From: Viridibacterium sp047600765
GTDB lineage: Bacteria; Pseudomonadota; Gammaproteobacteria; Burkholderiales; Rhodocyclaceae
Assembly: GCA_047600765.1 (NCBI GenBank)
Contig: JASGKF010000001.1
Coordinates: 372,001-436,000, forward strand
Reading direction: 5' to 3'
Length of the DNA stretch: 64,000 nucleotides
Of this stretch, positions 7,080 to 16,064 are shown piece by piece. Every line of letters starts with the position of its first letter. The first letter of the stretch is position 1. The notes under the pieces are model-generated. The model worked only from the letters and a program-made list of their open reading frames with translations. It was not told the DNA's origin and ran no database searches. Both the position numbers and the translations under genes were made by a program.

Positions 7080-8900
7080 TCAGCTGACGTGCGATATCTG
7101 CGCGGAATACTCGTCGTCCAGCGACGCGGCATCCGGCCTGTGCAAGGACAGGCTCACCGTCAGGATGTCGATGACCAGCAGATGCAGGATGCGCGACAGC
7201 ATCGCCACAAAGCGCGCGCTGTCTTCACCATGATCCACCGCAATCACCACGTCGGCACGTTTCGCCAGCGGCGAGGCACTGGACGTGATGGCGATGACCG
7301 ATGCCCCGGCCGCCTGTGCCAGACTCACTGCCTCCAGCAGGTCGGCCACCCGGCCCGAACTGGAGATGGCCAGCACTACGTCACCCGGCTGGAGCGTGCG
7401 GGCAGATAAACGCTGCAGATGACTGTCGGCAAAGGCCACGCAGGGCACGCCGAAACGGCAGAACTTGTGTTGCCCGTCCTGGGCCACCACGCCCGAATTC
7501 CCGACCCCGTACAGTTCGATCCGGCGTGCATCGCGCAACAAGGCAATCGCTGCATCAATGGCTGCCATATTCAACGAGTCACGCAATCGCAGGATGGCCG
7601 AAGTCGTGTTGTCGAGCACCTTGGCACTCAGATCCGGCACACCGTCGCTGTGACGCACCTGGCTATGGCGGATGGGCAGCGTGCCGGTGAGGCCCGAAGC
7701 GAGCTTGAGCTTGAAGTCCTGCAAGCCTTCGAAGCCCAGCGAGCGGCAGAAGCGTATGACGGTCGGCTGACTGACATCGACCTGTTTCGCGATGGCGGCC
7801 ACCGGGTCGCCCAGCATGCTGCGCGGCTGACGCAGCACGAAGTCCGCCACTTTCTGTTCGGCACGGGACAACTGCTCACGCTCGGCACGGATGCGCGCCA
7901 GCAGATGGTTCTCGCCGCGCGCCCCGTTTTCGGCACGCAGCGCGCCAGACAGGATGGCGGAAACACCCGTGAGCGCCGGGTGAGGCGCGTTGATGACGTA
8001 GGTCGGTATGCGCGACAGATAGTCCGCGAAGCGCCCCTTGGCTTCGAAACGCGCACGGAAAGCCGACTTGTCGAGATAGCTCGCCAGGCGCGGGGCGATG
8101 CCGCCACCGATATAGATGCCGCCGACAGCGCCCAGTGTCAGCGCAACATCACCGGCCACGGATCCCAGCATCGCGCAGAAGCACTGCAAGGCCTCTTCGC
8201 ACAGCGCATCCTCGCCCGCCAGCGCAGCCGACACGATGCGCTGCGCGTCACGCGGCCCCTCGCGCATGCCGGCATTCTCGACCAGAGCCTGATGGCACAG
8301 TTCCAGCCCCGACCAGGACAACAGGCGTTCGGCCGAAACGTGCGGGAACTGCTTCCAGGCATGGCGCAGAATCACGATTTCCCGCTCGTCCGACGGCGCA
8401 AAACTGACGTGCCCGCCTTCACTGCCCAGCGTCACCCAGCGATCCTCGGTGGGGATCAGGCCGGACACACCCAGCCCCGTACCCGGGCCTATCAGGCCGA
8501 TAACCGCATTCTCCTGCGCCGTGCCGCTGCCAATCTGGATGCGTTGCGTCGCATCGAGTCGTGGAATGCTCATCGCCAGCGCGGTGAAGTCATTCACCAC
8601 CAGCAAGGTGTCCAGCGCGAGCGCCTGCCTCAGCTGTTCAATCGAGAACGACCAGCTGCGATTGGGCATGCGCACCGCGTCGCCATCCACCGGGTTGGGC
8701 ATGGCCAGCGCAGCGTGGCGCACCGCATGGCCCTCTGCCTGCGCGGCGAGGAAAGCCTGCGTCATGCTCTGCACGCCATCGTAGGCATCGCAATGCAAGA
8801 CGCTCACCTCGCTCTGCACGCCATTGCCGAACTCCAGCGCGTAACGTGCAAAGGTGTTGCCGATGTCGGCCAGCAGGCGGGGAGATTCGTGACGTGTCAT
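7080..8900 (-). CDS. Bifunctional glucokinase / RpiR-family transcriptional regulator
   Basis: 606 residues. Residues 1-325 form a ROK-unrelated bacterial glucokinase (Glk) domain with VVNDFTALAM (catalytic Asp104), GPGTGLGVSGL and GGIYIGGGIAP. Residues 340-400 are an RpiR helix-turn-helix (LSRAEQKVADFVL, DVSQPTVIRFCRSLGF). Residues 440-575 are a SIS sugar-phosphate domain (YGVGNSG, ISSSGRVADLLE). Such Glk-HexR fusions are known in Burkholderia and relatives. The phosphate-binding motif, normally DIGGTNAR, reads DIGNTFAR here at residues 12-19, so kinase activity is doubtful. The gene is last in the gts sugar-transport operon and is the likely ligand-responsive repressor of the two TGTAGT-type palindromes at 13211 and 13337. 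Confidence 0.92.
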   Translation of the reverse strand: MTRHESPRLLADIGNTFARYALEFGNGVQSEVSVLHCDAYDGVQSMTQAFLAAQAEGHAVRHAALAMPNPVDGDAVRMPNRSWSFSIEQLRQALALDTLLVVNDFTALAMSIPRLDATQRIQIGSGTAQENAVIGLIGPGTGLGVSGLIPTEDRWVTLGSEGGHVSFAPSDEREIVILRHAWKQFPHVSAERLLSWSGLELCHQALVENAGMREGPRDAQRIVSAALAGEDALCEEALQCFCAMLGSVAGDVALTLGAVGGIYIGGGIAPRLASYLDKSAFRARFEAKGRFADYLSRIPTYVINAPHPALTGVSAILSGALRAENGARGENHLLARIRAEREQLSRAEQKVADFVLRQPRSMLGDPVAAIAKQVDVSQPTVIRFCRSLGFEGLQDFKLKLASGLTGTLPIRHSQVRHSDGVPDLSAKVLDNTTSAILRLRDSLNMAAIDAAIALLRDARRIELYGVGNSGVVAQDGQHKFCRFGVPCVAFADSHLQRLSARTLQPGDVVLAISSSGRVADLLEAVSLAQAAGASVIAITSSASPLAKRADVVIAVDHGEDSARFVAMLSRILHLLVIDILTVSLSLHRPDAASLDDEYSAQISHVS

Positions 8901-8921
8901 CGGGCAGTCAGCTTCGGGGCT

Positions 8922-10024
8922 TCAACGGATTCTCTGCTCGCTCGCCGGATCGAAGTAAACGACCTTGGAGAGATCGAACAGCAGGCGCATTTTCTCGCCG
9001 CTGCGCACGGCAAAGTCCGGGCAGACGCGGCAGGTCACCTTGGCGCCATTGATCGTCGCCAGCAACAAGGTGTCCGGCCCGGTCGGTTCCGCCAGGTCAA
9101 TCTGCAGACTCTGCTGAACGGCGTATTCCGCCGCGCCATGCGAATCGACTACTTCGGTGATCTGCTCCGGGCGGATGCCCATGATGATCTCCTGCCCCAG
9201 GCGCAACGCCTCACCACGTATCGCCGGAAAAACGAATTTCTCGCCGTGGTTCTCCATGGCCAGACCAAGGCCAAAGCCCAGCTCGACCACGCGCGCCGGA
9301 ATGAAGTTCATCGCCGGCGAACCCATGAAGCCCGCCACGAACAGGTTGGCCGGGTCACGGTAGATCTCCTGCGGCGTACCGAACTGTTGCACCTCGCCCG
9401 CCTTCATCACGGCAATCTTGTCACCCAGCGTCATCGCCTCGATCTGGTCATGCGTGACGTAACGATGGTCGTGCCGAGGCGCTGGTGCAGCAGCTTGATC
9501 TCGGTGCGCATCTCGACGCGCAGCTTGGCGTCAAGATTGGACAGCGGCTCGTCGAACAGGAACAGCGCCGGGTTGCGCGCGATCGCGCGGCCCATGGCCA
9601 CACGCTGACGCTGACCACCTGACAGCTGCGAAGGGCGACGATCAAGCAGATGCTCGATCTGCAGGATCTTCGCCACGCGTGCCACGGCCTCCTCGCGCTC
9701 TGCCTGAGGCACCTTGCGGATCTCCAGCCCGAAGGAGATGTTCTTGCGCACCGTCATCGACGGGTACAGCGCGTAGGACTGGAACACCATCGCGATGTCG
9801 CGATCCTTGGGCGATAGCTCGTTCACCTTGCGCCCTGCGATGTGCACCTCGCCCGAGGTGATGTCGTCGAGCCCCGCGATCATCGCCAGCAAGGTCGATT
9901 TGCCACAGCCGGAAGGACCGACGAGGATCAGGAACTCGCCCTGCTCCACCTCAAGGTTGATGCCCTTGAGGATCTCGTTGCCAGCGTAGGACTTGCGGAC
10001 GTTGCGGATGGATAGAGCGCCCAT
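8922..10024 (-). pseudogene. Sugar ABC transporter ATP-binding protein (GtsD/MalK/UgpC type), frameshifted as read
   Basis: The first 190 codons encode an intact ABC ATPase core: Walker A GPSGCGKST, Q-loop FQSYALYP, signature LSGGQRQRV and Walker B ALFLFDEP. The frame then runs TTIV and leaves the family sequence. The expected continuation (YVTHDQIEAMTLGDK) is present in another frame from about 9462 down, ending at 8922 with the usual MalK-type regulatory domain (GIRPEQI). One base is missing on the minus strand near 9461-9463. If corrected, the product has about 367 residues, the normal length. This is either a sequencing deletion or a very recent inactivation. It would energise the two permeases encoded just upstream. 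Confidence 0.85.
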
Positions 10025-10027
10025 TGT

Positions 10028-10901
10028 TCAACCCTTGACTGCGCCAGCCGTCAGGCCACGCACGAAGTATTTGCCTGCCACCACGTAGAACAAGCAGCGT
10101 TGGCAGTGCCGCAATGATCGCGGCCGCCATGTCCACGTTGTATTCCTTGACGCCCGTCGAGGTGTTGACGAGGTTGTTGAGCGCCACCGTGATCGGCTGT
10201 CGCTCACCCGACGAGAACACCACACCGAACAGGAAGTCATTCCAGATCTGCGTGAACTGCCAGATGATGGTCACCACGATGATGGGCCCCGACAACGGCA
10301 GCACGATACGACGAAAGATGGTCAGGAAGCCCGCCCCGTCGATGCGCGCAGCCTTCACCAGCTCATCCGGAATGGTCACATAGTAATTGCGGAAAAACAG
10401 CGTGGTGAAAGAGATGCCATACACCACGTGCACGAAGATCAGACCCGGCACCGAGTTGGCGATGCCCAGCGTACCCAGCGTCTGCGCCATCGGCAGCAGG
10501 ATGGACTGGAAGGGAATGAAGCAGCCCAGCATCAGCGCCATGAACAACCAGTCCGAACCACGGAAGCGCCACATCGTCAGCACGTAGCCGTTGAAAGCAC
10601 CCACCAGCGTGGAGATCAGCACCGCCGGCACAACGAAGGACACCGAGTTCCAGAAGTAGCCCTTGAGCCCCTCGCATTGCACACCGGTACAGGCGCTGTC
10701 CCAGGCCTTGATCCAGGGCTCGAAGGTCACGCTCTGCGGGAAGGCCATCAGGTTGCCTGACTTCAGCTCGTTCAGATCCTTGATCGAGTTGAACAGCATC
10801 ACCGTCAGCGGCAGCAGGTAGTACAGGCAGCAATAAGTGATGAAGGCGTAGAGCGCGATGCGCCCCAGCGTGATCTTTGGTTTTGCGACGGCCTCAGTCA
10901 C
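10028..10901 (-). pseudogene. Sugar ABC transporter permease (GtsC/MalG type), frameshifted near the 3' end as read
   Basis: About 285 residues of a MalG-like inner-membrane permease with six predicted helices and the EAA loop (YVTIPDELVKAARIDGAGF, then IFRRIVLPLSGP). The frame reads correctly to ALPTLLV near 10095, then shifts. The family C-terminus YVVAGKYFVRGLTAGAVKG is encoded in the next frame and stops at 10028. One extra base (a T in CTGCTTGTTCTAC on the minus strand) explains it. Left uncorrected, the frame runs on into the ATPase gene and adds an unrelated tail. Its start overlaps the upstream permease gene by 8 bp. Confidence 0.85.
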
Positions 10902-11811
10902 GATTCGAACTCCTCAGCTCCGAATACATGAAGGGCACGATCACCGCCACCACGATCATCAGCATCACGATGGCAGACGCCGCACCGAGACCGATCTGGT
11001 TGCGCGTGAAAGCAAACGAATACATGAAGGTGGCCGGCAGATCGCTGGAAAAGCCCGGCCCGCCGCCGGTGAGTGCCATCACGAGGTCGAAGCTCTTGAT
11101 CGCGATGTGCGCGAGGATCATGAAGCTGGAGAAGAACACCGGGCGCAGCGACGGCAGGATGATGCGGCGGTAGATAGTGGGCATCGACGCACCATCCACC
11201 TTCGCGGCCTTGATGATGCTGTCGTCTATGCCGCGCAGACCGGCGAGGAACAGCGCCATCACGAAGCCCGAGGACTGCCAGATGCCAGCGATGACCACGG
11301 TGTAGATCGCCATCTCCGGGTCCTTGATCCAGTCGAACACGAAGCTGTCCCAGCCCAGATCGTTGACCACTTTCTGGAAGCCTATCGAGGGATCAAGAAT
11401 CCACTTCCAGGCCGTGCCCGTGACGATGAACGAGAGCGCCAGCGGGTACAGGAAGATCGAGCGGATGAAGCCCTCGGCGCGGATGCGCTGGTCCAGCAAT
11501 ATTGCCAGCAGCAGCCCCATGACCAGACAGGCCACGATGAACAGGCCGCCGAAAGCAGCAAGATTCTTGAGCGCCAGCCACCAGCGGTCGTTGCCGAACA
11601 GGCTCACGTACTGCTCGATGCCGACGAACTCATAACGTGGCAGCAGGCGCGACGGTGTCATCGACAGCACGGCCGTCCAGATGATGAAGCCGTAGAAGAA
11701 CACCACGCAGACCACAAAGGTGGGCGACAGCACGAGCTTGGGCAGGAAGCCCTCCAGAGTATCGAGCCAGTTACGGCGCGCGGGTGAAGCGTGAGTGTGG
11801 ATGGAGGACAT
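10894..11811 (-). CDS. Sugar ABC transporter permease (GtsB/MalF type)
   Basis: 305 residues from ATG 11811; an upstream in-frame ATG at 11874 is unlikely because it adds an Arg-rich non-family leader. MalF-like helices are visible (FVVCVVFFYGFIIWTAVL, GLFIVACLVMGLLLAILL, FIRSIFLYPLALSFIV). The EAA loop is ALFLAGLRGIDDSIIKAAKVDGAS followed by IYRRIILPSLRP, the site that docks to the ATPase. Position between the binding protein and the second permease fits a gtsABCD operon for glucose/mannose import. Specificity is inferred from the binding protein and neighbouring glucokinases. Confidence 0.9.
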   Translation of the reverse strand: MSSIHTHASPARRNWLDTLEGFLPKLVLSPTFVVCVVFFYGFIIWTAVLSMTPSRLLPRYEFVGIEQYVSLFGNDRWWLALKNLAAFGGLFIVACLVMGLLLAILLDQRIRAEGFIRSIFLYPLALSFIVTGTAWKWILDPSIGFQKVVNDLGWDSFVFDWIKDPEMAIYTVVIAGIWQSSGFVMALFLAGLRGIDDSIIKAAKVDGASMPTIYRRIILPSLRPVFFSSFMILAHIAIKSFDLVMALTGGGPGFSSDLPATFMYSFAFTRNQIGLGAASAIVMLMIVVAVIVPFMYSELRSSNRD

Positions 11812-11883
11812 GCGGATTCTGGAGTGGTCAGGGCACGCAGCCCTCTCCCGTTTGCGCGGGAGAGGGAATGACAAGCGCAGCGC

Positions 11884-13125
11884 TTACTTGGTCTTCGCCG
11901 CAGCAGCCAGCTTCTTCACGGCATCCTTCGACGACTCGTTCGAGTTGAAGAAGGCCGTCACCACGTCCTGAATCGCGCCCGTCGTCGCCGCGGGAACCGC
12001 CATCTGGTGCGCAATCGAAGGCACCAGACCGCCGCCCTTGGCAGTGTCCGCAAAGTCCTTGGCCGACGCCTTGGCGCAGTCGTCGAACTTCGCCATCGAC
12101 ACACCGCTGCGCACCGGGATCGAGCCCTTGTTCAGGTTGAACACCTCCTGGAACTCGGGGCTCATCACCGCGCTGGAGAAGTTGGCCTGGGCCTTGGCTG
12201 CATCCGCAGCGCTCTGCTTGAAGACGATGAAGCTATCGATGTTGAAGGTGAAGGACTTGGCAGTACCCGGCGCGGCGAGACACAGGTAGTCCTTGCCCGG
12301 CACCTTGCCGGCTGCGGTGAACTCGCCCTTGGCCCAGTCACCCATGAACTGCATGGCCGCCTTGCCGTTGATGACCATCGCGGTCGCGAGATTCCAGTCG
12401 CGGTTCGCAGCATCCTTGTCGACGTACTTGCGCACCTGGCGGAAGGTGTCGAAAGCCTTCTCCATGGTCGGACTGGTCAGGGCCTTCTGATCGAGCTTCA
12501 CGAGCGCATCGTTGTAGAACTGCGCGCCCCCCACACCCAGCACAACCGACTCGAACACCGTGAAGTCCTGCCAGGGCTGGCCACCGTGCGCCACGGCAAT
12601 GAAGCCCGCCTTCTGGATCTTCTCGGCTGCGGCCGGAAAGTCCGCCCAGGTCTTGGGCACTTCAGCACTGGCCTTTTTGAACACCTCAGGATTCACCCAC
12701 ATCCAGTTCACGCGGTGCACATTCACCGGCACGGCCACGTAGTTGCCCTTGTACTTCATCACGTTGGCCACCACGCCAGGCAGCAGGCCATCCCAGTTGC
12801 CGGCCTTGGCCGTGTCGTTGAGGTTGGCGAGCACACCTTCCGCGCCCCACTCCTGGATGCTGGGCCCCTTCACCTGCGCCGCGGTCGGCGCCTTGCCCGA
12901 CACCACGCGGCTCTTCAGCACGGTCATGGCGTTTTCGCCACCGCCGCCAGCGACAGCGAAGTCCTTCCACTTGTCGCCCTTGGCCTCGATCATCTTTTTC
13001 AGTTCGGCGGCCGATTTGGCCTCGCCACCCGAAGTCCACCAATGCAGCACTTCGACTTCCGCAGCCTGTGCTCCGGCCACACCCAGGGCCAGCAAGGCCA
13101 CCGCCAGCTTGTTCATCCTGATCAT
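11884..13125 (-). CDS. Sugar ABC transporter substrate-binding protein, glucose/mannose type (GtsA-like)
   Basis: 413 residues from ATG 13125, chosen because AAGGAG lies 7 nt upstream and a signal peptide (MNKLAVALLALGVAGAQAA) follows directly. The mature start EVEVLHWWTSGGEAKS is characteristic of Pseudomonas GtsA-type glucose-binding proteins. VHRVNWMWVNPEVF and MQFMGDWAKGEF are also family segments. It delivers sugar in the periplasm to the permeases encoded downstream. It is the first gene of the minus-strand gts operon, whose last gene is the glucokinase-RpiR regulator. A HexR-like palindrome lies 86 bp upstream of the start. Confidence 0.9.
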   Translation of the reverse strand: MIRMNKLAVALLALGVAGAQAAEVEVLHWWTSGGEAKSAAELKKMIEAKGDKWKDFAVAGGGGENAMTVLKSRVVSGKAPTAAQVKGPSIQEWGAEGVLANLNDTAKAGNWDGLLPGVVANVMKYKGNYVAVPVNVHRVNWMWVNPEVFKKASAEVPKTWADFPAAAEKIQKAGFIAVAHGGQPWQDFTVFESVVLGVGGAQFYNDALVKLDQKALTSPTMEKAFDTFRQVRKYVDKDAANRDWNLATAMVINGKAAMQFMGDWAKGEFTAAGKVPGKDYLCLAAPGTAKSFTFNIDSFIVFKQSAADAAKAQANFSSAVMSPEFQEVFNLNKGSIPVRSGVSMAKFDDCAKASAKDFADTAKGGGLVPSIAHQMAVPAATTGAIQDVVTAFFNSNESSKDAVKKLAAAAKTK

Positions 13126-13210
13126 CTTCAGTCTCCTTCGGGATGGAATGCGCCACAGAACCGGCCCGCTGGCCGAGAACCCGCAACGCTGTCGTGATAC
13201 GTGCGCCAAT

Positions 13211-13225
13211 TGTAGTAATGCTACA
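13211..13225. promoter_or_regulatory. HexR/RpiR-like operator 1 (gtsA side)
   Basis: TGTAGTAATGCTACA is an inverted repeat (arms TGTAG/CTACA; TTGTAG/CTACAA when extended by one base). It matches the TGTARTNNNNNTTACA-like sites known for HexR. A minus-strand TACAAT, a possible -10, overlaps the arm on the gtsA side. The site lies in the 322-bp divergent region between gtsA and glk. Confidence 0.65.
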
Positions 13226-13336
13226 AATTCAATTTCCGTGGGCGTTTTCCCTTATCGAAACAAGGCCAGTACTTGTGCCAGCCTTCGCCGCAAATCGCCA
13301 ATTCCGGCCAGCGCGCCAAGCAAGCCGCAATAAAAA

Positions 13337-13351
13337 TGTAGTACAGCTACA
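13337..13351. promoter_or_regulatory. HexR/RpiR-like operator 2 (glk side)
   Basis: TGTAGTACAGCTACA has the same arms and 5-nt centre as operator 1. Centre-to-centre distance is 126 bp, about 12 helical turns, which would permit looping. A possible -10 (TATACT, 13406-13411) for glk lies downstream. Confidence 0.62.
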
Positions 13352-13447
13352 CACATAAGCGCACCAACGGGCACAACATATCGCCGGGCGGCTACAGCTG
13401 CCTCCTATACTGGGCGGCATCTGCCGGCCCCTCACAGGACCCCCACC

Positions 13448-14428
13448 ATGAGCACCCACGAACTCAGCCCCTGGATTGCCGGAGACATCGGCGGCACCAA
13501 TGCGCGCTTCGCCCGTGTCAGCCGTTCGGGCGAACTCCGCGACATCGCCATCCTGCGTTGCGCCGACCATGCCGGCCCGACCGAGGCGCTGCAGGCCTAC
13601 CTCGCCGCACACCCTGGCCCCGCCCCCGTCGCCGCCACCATAGGCATTGCCAACCCGCTCGATGGCGACCGCGTGCAGATGACCAACCACAGCTGGAATT
13701 TCTCCATCGAGGCGATGCGCAAGGCCATCGGCCTCACACAACTCGATTTCCTCAACGACTTCACAGCACTGGCCATGTCGCTGTCTGAGCTGCGCGACGG
13801 CGACCGCAGCCAGGTCGGCGGTGGCCACGCCAGGCCGCGCGCCGCCATCGGCGTGATCGGCCCCGGCACCGGGCTGGGCGTCTCGGGCCTGATCCCCTGC
13901 CCCGGCGGCTACGCGCCCATCGAAGGCGAAGGCGGTCACGTGTCGATTGCCGGACAGACCGCGGAAGAACTGGCCGTCATCACTGCGCTGTACCGCATGT
14001 TTCCGCATGTCTCGGCCGAGCGCGCCGTGTCGGGCACCGGTCTGCCGTCACTGCATCAGGCGCTGGCCGAAGTGCGCGGCACACGCGCCGATCCGCTCAC
14101 CCCGCCCGAGATTGCCGAGCGTGCGCTCAACGAAAGCGACGCCCTGTGCGTTGCCGCCATGCAGATGTTCTGCTGCCTGCTCGGCACCGCTGCGGCCAAC
14201 CTCGCCGTCACCCTCGGCGCACGCGGCGGCATCTACATCGGCGGCGGCATCGTGCCCAAGCTGGGCGACTTCTTCCTGCGCTCGGGCTTCCGTCAGCGCT
14301 TTGAAGACAAGGGGCGCTTCTCTGCCTACCTCGCCGACATCCCGACCTGGATCATCACCTCACCCGTAGCGGCGCTGATCGGCGCGGCTGCGCACCTGCG
14401 TCAGCACGCCCGCCAGGGCGCTGAATGA
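13448..14428 (+). CDS. glk: Glucokinase
   Basis: 326 residues. It phosphorylates glucose to glucose 6-phosphate with ATP in the cytosol. The phosphate-binding motif GDIGGTNARFA is canonical, unlike the fused paralogue at 7080-8900. FLNDFTALAMS (catalytic Asp), IGPGTGLGVSGLIP, EGEGGHVS and GGIYIGGGIVPK are all present. It is divergent from the gts transport operon and shares its control region with two HexR-like operators, so uptake and phosphorylation are probably co-regulated. A strong terminator follows the stop codon. Confidence 0.95.
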   Translation: MSTHELSPWIAGDIGGTNARFARVSRSGELRDIAILRCADHAGPTEALQAYLAAHPGPAPVAATIGIANPLDGDRVQMTNHSWNFSIEAMRKAIGLTQLDFLNDFTALAMSLSELRDGDRSQVGGGHARPRAAIGVIGPGTGLGVSGLIPCPGGYAPIEGEGGHVSIAGQTAEELAVITALYRMFPHVSAERAVSGTGLPSLHQALAEVRGTRADPLTPPEIAERALNESDALCVAAMQMFCCLLGTAAANLAVTLGARGGIYIGGGIVPKLGDFFLRSGFRQRFEDKGRFSAYLADIPTWIITSPVAALIGAAAHLRQHARQGAE

Positions 14429-14430
14429 AA

Positions 14431-14457
14431 AAAGCCCGGCTTGTGCCGGGCTTTGTC
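14431..14457. terminator. Rho-independent terminator between glk and the che operon
   Basis: Stem AAAGCCCGGC/GCCGGGCTTT with loop TTGT. It starts 2 bp after the glk stop and could also end the minus-strand che transcripts arriving from cheB. Confidence 0.85.
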
Positions 14458-14473
14458 TGTGGGCATGGCGAGT

Positions 14474-15526
14474 TCATCGCCCATAGCGAACGATGGCCGC
14501 AGGAATGTCGTCGAGCGAAATCACATCCACCACACCACCGTGGCGGATCGCTTCCTTGGGCATGCCGAACACCACGCAGCTGTCTTCGTCCTGCGCAATG
14601 GTCTGTGCCCCGGCGTCATGCATCTCCTTCATGCCGCGCGCGCCATCGTCGCCCATGCCGGTCATGATGATGCCCAGCGCATTCGACCCGGCCGTCTTGG
14701 CAACCGAGCGGAACAGCACATCCACAGAAGGCCGATGGCGCGACACCAGCGGGCCATCGACGATCTCCACGTAGTACTGCGCCCCGCTGCGCTTGACCAG
14801 CATGTGCCGCCCGCCGGGTGCGATGAGTGCGCGCCCCTGACCGATGCGGTCGCCATTGGCGGCCTCCTTGACCTCGATCTCGCACAGGCCATTGAGCCGC
14901 TGCGCGAAGCTGCGTGTGAAGGCCTCGGGCATGTGCTGCACGATGGCCATGCCCGGCGCCGTACGCGGCAAACGCGGCAGCACCTGTTCGAGGGCCTGCG
15001 TGCCACCGGTCGAGATGCCGATTGCCACGAAGCGTTCAGTCGTGCGCGCCATGGCCTTGCCGACAGGCGCTGACAAAACCGCATCGGCCGACAGCTTGGG
15101 CGCCACCGCACGCGGCTGCAAACGCTTCATGTTGGCCGCCGCTGCGGCGCGGATCGCGCCAGCCAGCTCGTCCTCGTGACCACGCAGGAAGTCGCCGACA
15201 CCAATGCCCGGCTTGGTGATGATGGACACTGCGCCGGCCTCCAGCGCCTCCATCGTGATCTGTGCGCCACGCTCGGTCAGCGACGAGCAGATCACCGTCG
15301 GCGTGGGGCGCTGCTGCATGATCTGTCGCAGGAAGGTGATGCCATCCATGCGCGGCATCTCCACATCCAGCACCAGCACGTCGGGCCAGTCCTGCTGCAT
15401 GCGCGTCAGCGCGAAAACAGGGTCGGAAGCCGTGGCGATCACCTTGATGTCCGGGTGGCGCTTGAGCACCTCCTGGATCACCTGGCGCACGACGGCGGAG
15501 TCATCCACGATCATTACCCGGATCAT
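14474..15526 (-). CDS. cheB: Chemotaxis protein-glutamate methylesterase/glutamine deamidase CheB
   Basis: 350 residues from ATG 15526, whose ATGA overlaps the cheD stop. The N-terminal receiver domain has VMIVDDSAVVRQ and the phosphoacceptor Asp in VLVLDVEMPRMDG. The C-terminal methylesterase has the catalytic triad motifs GISTGGT (Ser), IVQHMP (His) and MTGMGDDGARG (Asp). CheB removes methyl groups from chemoreceptors when phosphorylated by CheA, giving adaptation together with CheR. It is the last gene of the 14-kb chemosensory operon. Confidence 0.97.
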   Translation of the reverse strand: MIRVMIVDDSAVVRQVIQEVLKRHPDIKVIATASDPVFALTRMQQDWPDVLVLDVEMPRMDGITFLRQIMQQRPTPTVICSSLTERGAQITMEALEAGAVSIITKPGIGVGDFLRGHEDELAGAIRAAAAANMKRLQPRAVAPKLSADAVLSAPVGKAMARTTERFVAIGISTGGTQALEQVLPRLPRTAPGMAIVQHMPEAFTRSFAQRLNGLCEIEVKEAANGDRIGQGRALIAPGGRHMLVKRSGAQYYVEIVDGPLVSRHRPSVDVLFRSVAKTAGSNALGIIMTGMGDDGARGMKEMHDAGAQTIAQDEDSCVVFGMPKEAIRHGGVVDVISLDDIPAAIVRYGR

Positions 15527-16017
15527 TCGATCGTCTCCTTGAAGTCCGTGCCATGTGTCAGCTGGGTCGGGCGATGACGCATCCACACGTCACCGGTGGC
15601 GAGATTGAAGCGCACTTCGCGATGCCCTATCCCGCCCACGTGCTCCTTGCTGATGGCCACACCACAACTGTGTAACAACTGACGCACCGATTCGATGTTG
15701 CGACTGCCGACGTTGGCGAACTCATTGGCGAAGATGCGGCCACCGCCGAAGATCTTGCAGACGCATTCATTCGGCGAGATCCCGTGTGCCGCCAGCAGCA
15801 TGCTCATCTTCACCCAGGCCTCGTCAGCAAATCGCCCATCCAGCCCGCGGCCGCCGGGCGGCAAGTTGCGCGCAGGCAAGGCCACGTGGCTGAGCGCGCC
15901 AATCTTGCGCAGCGGCTGCCACAGGCTAATCGCCACGCAAGAACCCAGCAGGGTGCGCAACTCCACGCCCGCGCTACCCAGCTCGACATGCCCCGGCGCC
16001 ACATGCACGATCTTCAC
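15523..16017 (-). CDS. cheD: Chemoreceptor glutamine deamidase CheD
   Basis: 164 residues. The catalytic Cys-His-Thr features are visible: TLLGSCVAISLW (Cys27), ALSHVALP (His) and a Thr/Ser-containing strand, followed by KIFGGGRIF and NVGSRN. CheD deamidates glutamines on receptors and often assists CheB-type adaptation. The stop overlaps the cheB start by 4 nt, so coupled translation is likely. It follows cheW after 47 bp. Confidence 0.95.
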   Translation of the reverse strand: MKIVHVAPGHVELGSAGVELRTLLGSCVAISLWQPLRKIGALSHVALPARNLPPGGRGLDGRFADEAWVKMSMLLAAHGISPNECVCKIFGGGRIFANEFANVGSRNIESVRQLLHSCGVAISKEHVGGIGHREVRFNLATGDVWMRHRPTQLTHGTDFKETIE

Positions 16018-16064
16018 GACGCGTTTCCGTCCCGCACGCTACGTTGCGCGTCTCCGCTCAAGCT

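Noticed and set aside
7419..9608. 729-codon plus-strand open frame opposite the glucokinase-RpiR gene
   Set aside because: Composition is typical of an antisense shadow and it spans two well-supported minus-strand genes including a frameshifted one.
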